This document shows, one piece after another, positions 1 to 4,530 of a stretch of DNA of 6,787 nucleotides. Origin of the DNA: Anaerolineales bacterium (lineage in GTDB: Bacteria > Chloroflexota > Anaerolineae > Anaerolineales > Villigracilaceae); NCBI GenBank assembly GCA_016789485.1, contig JAEURE010000149.1, positions 1 through 6,787 on the forward strand, given 5' to 3'. The notes under the pieces are model-generated. The model was not told the DNA's origin. It made no database searches and worked only from the letters and a program-made list of their open reading frames with translations. Within the stretch, counting starts at the first letter, position 1. Every line of letters starts with the position of its first letter. The position numbers and the translations under genes are program-made.

Positions 1-356
1 GTCCGGTTCTGCAAATTGAACTTGAGCAGCAAATTGCGCAAGTGGGTTTTGACTGTTTCCGGCGAGATGCTGAGCCGTACTCCGATCTCTTTGTTGGTAT
101 AGCCTAAACACACCAGCGCCGCGACATCGCGTTCGCGCGTGGAAAGGGTTTCCCACTTTTTCCATAATTCATCCAAGGAATAATATTGGGTGAGGCCGGC
201 GGCCAGCAGGTCTTGGATCAAATCATCTTCAGGTCGCCCTTCGTGCGGGGAGAGGGTGGTCAGGGTCACTTGCATCGACTCACTGACCTGATATTTACGA
301 GGGGCGGATAACGGACGCAAGCCTATCACGGACAACAGTTTGCGCCAGATAGACAT
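1..356 (-). CDS. LuxR-type HTH transcriptional regulator, C-terminus cut by window edge
   Basis: A DNA-binding regulator: 118 complete codons are visible from the ATG at 356-354 and the frame is still open at base 1. Residues about 69-118 match the LuxR/GerE helix-turn-helix: TLSTRERDVAALVCLGYTN then KEIGVRLSISPETVKTHL, with the typical Glu-Arg start, the Gly-Tyr-Thr-Asn turn and the TVKTHL recognition helix. There is no receiver domain before it, so this is not a classical two-component response regulator. Residues 21-56 instead have a pattern like a ribbon-helix-helix segment (YQVSES, then EGRPEDDLIQDLLAAGL). The start is chosen because no in-frame codon further upstream has a ribosome binding site and a TATAAT ends 6 bases before the ATG, which suggests a leaderless message. 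It sits downstream of the lipoprotein cluster but is separated by a strong terminator, so it is probably an independent unit. Its targets cannot be told from the window. Confidence 0.9.
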   Translation of the reverse strand, partial: MSIWRKLLSVIGLRPLSAPRKYQVSESMQVTLTTLSPHEGRPEDDLIQDLLAAGLTQYYSLDELWKKWETLSTRERDVAALVCLGYTNKEIGVRLSISPETVKTHLRNLLLKFNLQNR

Positions 357-362
357 GCCGGG

Positions 363-368
363 ATTATA
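363..368 (-). promoter_or_regulatory. -10 box of the LuxR-type regulator (leaderless start likely)
   Basis: Read on the minus strand this is a perfect TATAAT. Six bases (CCCGGC) separate it from the ATG at 356-354, so the usual start point 6-8 bases downstream falls on or beside the start codon. No Shine-Dalgarno sequence is present, in agreement with a leaderless transcript. The -35 position (about 386-391) reads AATAAT and is weak, so activation or a sigma factor tolerant of a poor -35 is possible. Confidence 0.6.
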
Positions 369-370
369 AC

Positions 371-384
371 AGAACGTAAGTTCT
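371..384. promoter_or_regulatory. Palindrome AGAAC-N4-GTTCT, candidate LexA/SOS-type operator
   Basis: The sequence AGAACGTAAGTTCT has perfect 5-base arms around GTAA and contains GAAC-N4-GTTC, the core pattern of Gram-positive-type LexA (DinR) boxes. I recall that the Chloroflexota LexA of Dehalococcoides was reported to bind this same type of motif. It lies 2 bases upstream of the TATAAT, inside the -35/-10 spacer, where a bound repressor would block RNA polymerase. A match to the 8 fixed bases is expected by chance about once in 65 kb, so the promoter position is what makes it notable. LexA binding is an inference; another dimeric regulator, including autoregulation, is possible. Confidence 0.4.
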
Positions 385-421
385 AATTATTGAAACTAAG
401 CATAATTCTTTGCAATGCAAT

Positions 422-456
422 AAAACAGGGCAAGCACTAATGCTTGCCCTGTTTTT
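422..456. terminator. Strong bidirectional intrinsic terminator
   Basis: AAAACAGGGCAAGCA (422-436) pairs perfectly with 441-455 around the loop CTAA. The GC-rich core is flanked by A and T runs, so it gives a U tract in either direction. On the minus strand it closes the transcription unit that ends with the lipoprotein at 658-1272 and insulates the LuxR-type gene downstream. Confidence 0.88.
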
Positions 457-489
457 ATATCACAAGGTCACTATCAAATCGACTTGTGG

Positions 490-633
490 AATTAAATCTG
501 ATCTATTGGGATAAATCCCAGCTTTCTTGATTTTTCCTTGTTTCGGTCTTTCAAATCTTTTGGCAGTGTCATCGACTAGTACAGTTAAATCAAGTTTATT
601 GGGATGAATCCCAGCTGGCGTGCTTTTTCTTTA
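490..633. repeat. Two diverged direct repeats 93 bp apart, each with a TGGGAT-NN-ATCCCA palindrome
   Basis: Bases 490-540 and 583-633 match at 39 of 51 positions with no gaps. The best conserved part is the palindrome TGGGATAAATCCCA (507-520) and TGGGATGAATCCCA (600-613). The 93-bp spacing is a multiple of three, and on the minus strand the copies encode similar peptides that end at aligned TAA stops (492-494 and 585-587). The differences keep codon sense in several places (LGFIPI is identical), which suggests that the sequence was once coding. Confidence 0.6.
492..572 (-). CDS. Mini-ORF B, 26 codons, function unknown; possible 5' gene remnant
   Basis: ATG at 572-570 to TAA at 494-492, with the middle reading KDLKDRNKEKSRKLGFIPI. 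There is no convincing Shine-Dalgarno upstream. It is a paralogue of the mini-ORF at 585-656. The basic helix followed by Leu-Gly-Phe resembles the N-terminus of QueG-like iron-sulfur reductases, which often begin with a charged helix and LGF, but the resemblance covers only about 20 residues. It may be a decayed gene start, a real small peptide, or chance. Confidence 0.22.
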   Translation of the reverse strand: MTLPKDLKDRNKEKSRKLGFIPIDQI

Positions 634-656
634 ATGGCTTGTTTTAACTCGGTCAA
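585..656 (-). CDS. Mini-ORF A, 23 codons with TTG start, function unknown; possible gene remnant
   Basis: TTG at 656-654 begins one base after the stop of the lipoprotein at 658-1272 and the frame ends with TAA at 587-585. The peptide reads TELKQAIKEKARQLGFIPI plus four further residues. Aligned without gaps it matches mini-ORF B at 13 of 23 residues, including KEK and LGFIPI. The LKQAIKEKARQLGF stretch has the look of a QueG-type N-terminus. No Shine-Dalgarno is visible, so translation would depend on coupling to the gene before it. A fragment left by duplication is at least as likely as a functional peptide. Confidence 0.2.
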   Translation of the reverse strand: MTELKQAIKEKARQLGFIPINLI

Positions 657-657
657 A

Positions 658-1272
658 TTACTGGACGATGATTTTGACAAAGACGGCTTTGCCGAATGTC
701 ACTCCAGCGGCATTGGCCATTTGCCATGCACTTGTGTATTCACCAATGGCTGTTGGCGCTTTAAAACTGACGGATATATCCACTTCCTGCCCAACCTGAA
801 CGACGGTGCCAAGCGGAATGGGTTGTCCATCCATGCGTTCGCCGTAGGAAAAAGTCAATCTGTACCCGTCTCCCCAGGCGCATGAGCCTATATTTTTGAT
901 CTTCCAGGTTTTTACGAATTCCTGACCGGGTGTCATCGCTGTACCATCCAGAATAGTGACATCCACAGTCGCGTTGTCAAAAGAGAGGTTGTCGCAGAGC
1001 ACGCCCGGCGTACCTAATGCAATTTGGGTTGGGTCGGTTGAAAAGGCAGTGGTGGGAGTTTCTGTGGGAACCTCAGGTGCGGGCGTTTCAGTTGGCGGTT
1101 GGGAGGTGGGGGTGAAAGCGGCGGCGGTCAACGTAAATTCCGCTACCACTGTATTTGCTGCTGAAGTGCGGATTGCCATAATATCCGGCGTTGGCTCAAT
1201 CGGCGTGGCGGGCGCGCAAGCGGCAAGCAGGAAGACGATCATTAGCATGTAAACGGACGATCTGGTTTTCAT
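658..1272 (-). CDS. Lipoprotein with one NBR1/FW-type Ig-like domain (204 aa)
   Basis: A predicted membrane-anchored extracytoplasmic protein. Residues 1-19 are a lipoprotein signal peptide: basic start, hydrophobic core and lipobox LAAC with Cys19. Residues 20-90 are low-complexity Thr/Pro/Ala, a flexible stalk. Residues about 98-204 match the NBR1-type Ig-like fold: ILDGTAMTPGQEFVKTWKI, NIGSCAWGDGY, APTAIGEYTSAW and the closing GVTFGKAVFVKIIV. Trp123, Trp133 and Trp183 occupy conserved positions; the fourth family Trp is Phe here. Cys93 and Cys131 match the Cys pair of the four paralogues and could form a disulfide. The upstream paralogue stops 10 bases before this start, with the SD overlapping its stop codon, so the two are co-transcribed. 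This is the smallest family member, with nothing after the FW domain. Ligand unknown; no enzymatic motif. Confidence 0.92.
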   Translation of the reverse strand: MKTRSSVYMLMIVFLLAACAPATPIEPTPDIMAIRTSAANTVVAEFTLTAAAFTPTSQPPTETPAPEVPTETPTTAFSTDPTQIALGTPGVLCDNLSFDNATVDVTILDGTAMTPGQEFVKTWKIKNIGSCAWGDGYRLTFSYGERMDGQPIPLGTVVQVGQEVDISVSFKAPTAIGEYTSAWQMANAAGVTFGKAVFVKIIVQ

Positions 1273-1279
1273 GGTTTCT

Positions 1280-1284
1280 CTCCT
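1280..1284 (-). promoter_or_regulatory. Ribosome binding site overlapping the upstream stop codon
   Basis: On the minus strand TAGGAGAGAAACCATG combines the TAG stop of the upstream lipoprotein (1285-1283) with AGGAG, seven bases before the ATG at 1272. This fixes the start codon and suggests translational coupling of the last two lipoproteins. Confidence 0.7.
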
Positions 1285-2020
1285 ACTGTTCCACGGACGT
1301 GAATTTCATGAAGACAAGCGAGCCAAACAAGCCGCCGGCGTCATCTTTTAATTTCCAAGCCCAAACATATTCACCCAATTTCTTTGGTACTGTGAAGTTG
1401 ATTTTGAAAACCCCTGTCTGACCGGGTTTGATCGGGCTTGTGCCAAGAATAAATTCATCTTTTCCGAAATATCCAATGACGGCACCTTCCGGGCTGCTTG
1501 AATATTCCGGACGGAAGGAGAACGAGTATCCTTCATCCCATGTACAGGTGCCTGTGTTCAGTATTTCAAATGTTTTTATCATTTCTCTACCAGCCAGGAG
1601 GGTGGCGCCATCGTAGGGGGCAGATTCTCCTATAAACCAGCCATCGTTACAACCGTTTGTTGTAGGTAATGTGGAGTAAGCTCCCGCAGTCGGCGCGACA
1701 GATGGCAGGGCCAAAGGGGTCAATCCGGGTTGTTGGGTATTAAAAGCAAACGGTGTGTTTGTACTAAAGGCCCCTGCTGTAGGGATTAAGCCAGACGTAG
1801 CCGTAGGCTGTGGAGTATCAGTCGGCTGAGCGGTCGGGGGGAGTGCTTGGGCGGTTTGTGTCTGGTCCAGTGCGGCTTGGGTGAGCACAGCGCCAAACGC
1901 CTGCGTCTGTATTACACCCGGGTCCACTGTGGGCGGTGGAGTGGCTCCCATGTTGCATGCACTCAGGGCAATAGTAAACACCATTACGCCTGCCAGCCAA
2001 ATTGACTTGCGAGAAATCAT
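1283..2020 (-). CDS. Lipoprotein with one divergent NBR1/FW-type Ig-like domain (245 aa)
   Basis: A predicted lipid-anchored surface protein. The signal peptide ends in lipobox LSAC with Cys22. A long Ala/Thr/Gln/Pro-rich segment follows (about 27-120), beginning with a helix-like stretch (VIQTQAFGAVLTQAALDQTQ). The Ig-like domain covers about 125-243: APYDGATLLAGREMIKTFEI, NTGTCTWDEGY, VPKKLGEYVWAWKL and GGLFGSLVFMKF. It is the most divergent of the five: the first family Trp is Phe151, the middle loop (about 170-198) is longer, and PGQ is shifted. Cys124 and Cys159 keep the family Cys pair. GGAGG at 2028-2032, seven bases before the ATG, supports the start. It has its own -10 box in the 40-base gap after the upstream paralogue and may also be read through from it. 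Confidence 0.9.
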   Translation of the reverse strand: MISRKSIWLAGVMVFTIALSACNMGATPPPTVDPGVIQTQAFGAVLTQAALDQTQTAQALPPTAQPTDTPQPTATSGLIPTAGAFSTNTPFAFNTQQPGLTPLALPSVAPTAGAYSTLPTTNGCNDGWFIGESAPYDGATLLAGREMIKTFEILNTGTCTWDEGYSFSFRPEYSSSPEGAVIGYFGKDEFILGTSPIKPGQTGVFKINFTVPKKLGEYVWAWKLKDDAGGLFGSLVFMKFTSVEQ

Positions 2021-2048
2021 ATTGTAGCCTCCAAAAATGGTTATCTTT

Positions 2049-2054
2049 ATTATA
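2049..2054 (-). promoter_or_regulatory. Internal -10 box before the lipoprotein at 1283-2020
   Basis: A perfect TATAAT on the minus strand lies in the short gap between two lipoprotein genes, 28 bases from the ATG. The -35 position falls in the end of the upstream coding region and reads CTACAG, a poor match. It may raise expression of the last two lipoproteins independently of the first. Confidence 0.45.
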
Positions 2055-2060
2055 ACGCAC

Positions 2061-3347
2061 CTATGGAGTGGCTGTAGTTGTGGGTGTCGGCGTCTCAGTA
2101 GAGGTGGCAGTGGGGGTGAAAGTCGAAGTAGCTGTGGATGTTGCAGTGATCGTCGGAGTCAACGTTCCTGTACCAGTAGCAGTGGGCGTTTGAGTCTGAG
2201 AAGGAGTCTGGGTGGGCGGGGGATTTCCCTGCCGAATAATATGCGGATTAAGCCAGATGGCAAAGTCATTGTTATTTCCGCCATTTGCACTTACCACAAG
2301 GATAAATTTCACGGTTTGCCCAGCCAGGCTGCTAAGATCCAGGTCAACTGGGTAGTATTTTCCTTCGTACACTTCCTGCCAGCTTGCCAGCGTTTTTGTG
2401 TTTCCGCCAACTTTATAATCCAGGCGGAAAGTCACATTGCATTTCTTTGCGTTGTACTGACAATTAACAAGGGTCCGGAAACGATCCCCCGCCTGCACAG
2501 TAAAAGAGGGGAATTGCCCGCTAATGAAACCATTGTTTTTATCCTGCGGGAATGTCAGCAGCCCAGGCTCATCGTCAGTGGAGCCATCTTCCAATTTCGG
2601 CGCATCTAATTTCAGCACGAAACCTTTCGAGTCTCCATCTGCTCCGGGGCAGGGGAGTGCTGTGCTGCCATTGGACCATTCCGCGCTGCAATAACTATTT
2701 GCAAAATTAAAGGCGGCATAGGAGGGACCTCCAACCCTAATGTCCACCCAAAAAGCCGTATCCGCCAGATTTCCAATCCCAAATAAAGTACCGGCGGTAT
2801 TGCGCAGTTTCCAATAACCGCGATAATTTCCATCCTTACCTGGAGCGGTGAAAGTAACGGGAATTTCGATATATTGTCCGGGGTTTACAGTACCAGCAAG
2901 CGCCACCGCAGACGGCCCGCTCAAGGGATCTCCGCCTGTGAAGACAAGCGCATAGGATGTTGTCCATGTGCATGTACCCACGTTTTTGATGCGCCAGATT
3001 TTGACGAAGGTATTGTTCCTTGCTACGAGGCTTCCATCCGGGTAGGTGACATCGCCGAGGAACTGCGCCGCATCGCATCTGGACACCGTGCCTGATCCTC
3101 CTGAAGTGACAGTGTTCGTGGCTGGAAGTGATGTTCCGACCGTGGCGGTTGGCAGGGGCAAACCGGGCGTGACGGTATAGCCCGTTTGTGTGCCGGCAGC
3201 TTCCAGGGTCTGGGCTGAGGCGGTGTAGAGTCCATTTAGGGTGGCGAATGTATCCGGGGTCGCAGAATTCCCGGGGGCATTACAAGCCAGTTGAGCGATC
3301 AAAATCACAAAGACTGAGAGACTAATGGTTAATTTTCTGGATAGCAT
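2061..3347 (-). CDS. Lipoprotein with NBR1/FW-type Ig-like domain, second beta-rich domain and Thr/Pro tail (428 aa)
   Basis: A predicted lipid-anchored surface protein and the longest of the five. The signal peptide ends at Cys22 in AQLAC; Gln at -3 makes the lipobox atypical. A Thr/Pro/Gly linker runs to about 88. The FW-type domain covers about 95-206: TYPDGSLVARNNTFVKIWRI, VGTCTWTTSY, APGKDGNYRGYWKL and TAFWVDIRV. All four family tryptophans are present (118, 128, 179, 200), as are Cys91 and Cys126. Residues about 208-374 form a second beta-rich domain with Cys220, Cys233, Cys296 and Cys303 (SYCSAEWSNG, GFVLKLDAP, EPGLLTFPQ, FTVQAGDRFRTLVNC, DLDLSSLAGQTVKFIL). I cannot name its family; the shape suggests a carbohydrate-binding or similar sandwich. 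Residues 376-428 are a Thr/Pro/Ser tail ending at the stop. GGAGG at 3352-3356 supports the start. It probably heads the operon with the two genes after it. Confidence 0.92.
   Translation of the reverse strand: MLSRKLTISLSVFVILIAQLACNAPGNSATPDTFATLNGLYTASAQTLEAAGTQTGYTVTPGLPLPTATVGTSLPATNTVTSGGSGTVSRCDAAQFLGDVTYPDGSLVARNNTFVKIWRIKNVGTCTWTTSYALVFTGGDPLSGPSAVALAGTVNPGQYIEIPVTFTAPGKDGNYRGYWKLRNTAGTLFGIGNLADTAFWVDIRVGGPSYAAFNFANSYCSAEWSNGSTALPCPGADGDSKGFVLKLDAPKLEDGSTDDEPGLLTFPQDKNNGFISGQFPSFTVQAGDRFRTLVNCQYNAKKCNVTFRLDYKVGGNTKTLASWQEVYEGKYYPVDLDLSSLAGQTVKFILVVSANGGNNNDFAIWLNPHIIRQGNPPPTQTPSQTQTPTATGTGTLTPTITATSTATSTFTPTATSTETPTPTTTATP
2064..2222 (-). repeat. Low-complexity Thr/Pro/Ser coding tract
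   Basis: The last 53 codons of the lipoprotein at 2061-3347 consist almost only of Thr, Pro, Ser, Ala, Gly and Gln in degenerate short units such as TATSTATS and TPTPTTTATP. Such tracts usually act as flexible or glycosylated linkers between domains; here no domain follows. The DNA is repetitive enough for slippage or recombination with similar tracts. Confidence 0.75.
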
Positions 3348-3416
3348 GGTTCCTCCGTTAGGTGTTCCGAATTAAGACGAACGGAAGGCGTAAATGGTTC
3401 CTGCGAAATTAATAAG

Positions 3417-3464
3417 AATACTGCCAGAGATTTTACAACTGAGCGTGAAATCTATGGCAGTATT
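3417..3464 (-). terminator. Intrinsic terminator after the lipoprotein at 3492-4442
   Basis: AATACTGCCA (3417-3426) pairs with TGGCAGTATT (3455-3464). After one mismatch, AGATTT (3428-3433) pairs with 3448-3453 around a 14-base loop. On the minus strand the hairpin is followed by the T-rich CTTATTAATTTC. The arms match well but the core is only moderately GC-rich and the U tract is broken, so leaky termination is possible. The rest of the gap 3348-3491 shows the SD of the next gene and no clear promoter box. Confidence 0.6.
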
Positions 3465-3491
3465 GGTTTGGGTTAACGAGGTGTTCTATCT

Positions 3492-4442
3492 TTATGGGCA
3501 GACAAACTCAAAATCCACTTGATATTTTTGTTTGATGGGCTCCGTGATCACAAATGCGATCCATTTGGGGCCTTGCGTATTTGCGCGCCCAAATTTCCAT
3601 TCGCGGATAAACGTTTTGGTGGTTGCGGATTCCATAAAGTATCCTTTTGAATTTGAGTTGTTGCCGTCGCTTTGGTTCCAATTGTAGGTGAATTCGAGCG
3701 GCCCGGTGGTTGCTACAGTGGCGTAGACTGTAACAACTGTATTTGCAGGACAGCCATATTTTGGGTCGCGGGTATAGCTCGTTACCACAGATGCGATTCC
3801 ATATTTTGGCTTTTGCGCCGATGAAACGGCAATCTCCGTGTAAAAAGCTGAATTCAAATAACCCACGCCGAAGTTGTTATTGTCAGGCGTCTGAAGTTTC
3901 CATTCGGAACGATAGGTTCCATCTGTCGCGGGGGCGATCAAGACAAGCGAGATTGGCAGGGTCTGTCCGGGGCCAACAACTTGGGGCAGGTTATAGACAT
4001 ATCCTCCACCCAAAAGATCACCATCCCAGAAAATAATCTTGTAGTTTGTATCCCATACGCAGGTGCTTGTGTTTGTGATCTCCCATGTCTTGGTAAATTG
4101 TTCGCCGGGTTTAAAGACCGTGCCGTCTACGATATTTTCGCTTTTCAGGCTTGCGCTGGCGCACTGAGAGTAGGATGAGTTAACAGGAAATGTCGGAGAA
4201 GGGGATGCAAGCGGTGCAAGCGGGGTCAACTGTTGGAAGGGCGTTTTGGTTGGAATGGCTGCCGCGGAGGGTGTTTCGGTATTTGGAACTTGAAGTGTGT
4301 TCTGCGCAGCAACCGTCTGCGCGACAGATGTCTGAATGACCGCTGTGGCTTCCCCTGTAGGAGTGTTTGCGCCGCAGGAGGCAATCAGCAGGCTTGTTAT
4401 TGTCGTAATGCTAAAAAGTAAATATTTTGTTTTTCGGGTCAT
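3492..4442 (-). CDS. Lipoprotein with NBR1/FW-type Ig-like domain and C-terminal Cys-Pro domain (316 aa)
   Basis: A predicted lipid-anchored surface protein. The signal peptide has a basic start (MTRKTK), a hydrophobic core and lipobox IASC with Cys23. Next come a helix-like stretch (ATAVIQTSVAQTVAAQ) and a Thr/Pro/Ser linker to about 90. The FW-type domain covers about 97-207: DGTVFKPGEQFTKTWEI, TSTCVWDTNY, APATDGTYRSEWKL and FGVGYLNSAFYTEIAV, with Cys94 and Cys128 as the family pair. Trp120, Trp130 and Trp181 are kept and the fourth Trp is Tyr. A second domain (about 213-316) contains Cys231 and Cys315, a TYNW motif and the ending FEFVCP. It is homologous to the C-terminal domain of the neighbour at 4531-5421. 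The start is supported by AAAGGA five bases before the ATG and a TATAAT upstream. Terminators on both sides suggest a single-gene unit. Function unknown beyond likely ligand or polymer binding. Confidence 0.92.
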   Translation of the reverse strand: MTRKTKYLLFSITTITSLLIASCGANTPTGEATAVIQTSVAQTVAAQNTLQVPNTETPSAAAIPTKTPFQQLTPLAPLASPSPTFPVNSSYSQCASASLKSENIVDGTVFKPGEQFTKTWEITNTSTCVWDTNYKIIFWDGDLLGGGYVYNLPQVVGPGQTLPISLVLIAPATDGTYRSEWKLQTPDNNNFGVGYLNSAFYTEIAVSSAQKPKYGIASVVTSYTRDPKYGCPANTVVTVYATVATTGPLEFTYNWNQSDGNNSNSKGYFMESATTKTFIREWKFGRANTQGPKWIAFVITEPIKQKYQVDFEFVCP

Positions 4443-4467
4443 TTTTTTCCTTTCATATACAGAAATT

Positions 4468-4473
4468 ATTATA
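4468..4473 (-). promoter_or_regulatory. -10 box of the lipoprotein at 3492-4442
   Basis: A perfect TATAAT on the minus strand lies between the upstream terminator and the ATG at 4442, predicting a 5' leader of about 20 bases that includes the GAAAGGA ribosome binding site (4448-4454). The -35 position overlaps the terminator stem and is poor (TTCCGG). Confidence 0.5.
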
Positions 4474-4483
4474 CTGTTAAAAG

Positions 4484-4509
4484 AGAGCGCCCGGAAAACC
4501 GGGCGCTCT
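4484..4509 (-). terminator. Intrinsic terminator after the lipoprotein at 4531-5421
   Basis: AGAGCGCCCGG (4484-4494) pairs perfectly with 4499-4509 around a 4-base A/T loop, giving an 11-bp GC-rich stem. On the minus strand it is followed by CTTTTAA. It lies 21 bases past the stop of the upstream gene and just before the promoter of the next paralogue, so it separates the two units. Confidence 0.85.
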
Positions 4510-4530
4510 ACTATTAATGCCTGCTAATCT

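Noticed and set aside
490..633. Possible CRISPR array or insertion-sequence ends from the repeated palindrome
   Set aside because: Only two diverged copies, no regular spacer set, no transposase and no target-site duplication.
604..885. 93-codon plus-strand open frame covering the end of the lipoprotein and the repeat region
   Set aside because: Overlaps the well-supported FW domain on the other strand; no ribosome binding site and no family resemblance.
2037..2609. 190-codon open frame on the plus strand
   Set aside because: It is antisense to the lipoprotein at 2061-3347; its Ser/Gly/Arg/Cys-rich start is the mirror of the Thr/Pro tract, it has no ribosome binding site and no recognisable domain.
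2612..3235. Several 70-80 codon minus-strand frames inside the longest lipoprotein
   Set aside because: They are out-of-frame shadows; the true frame has a signal peptide, conserved domain and SD site.
3345..3402. Direct repeat ATGGTTCCT at 3346-3354 and 3394-3402
   Set aside because: Only nine bases, one copy overlapping the SD and start codon; no second open frame begins there, so chance is sufficient.
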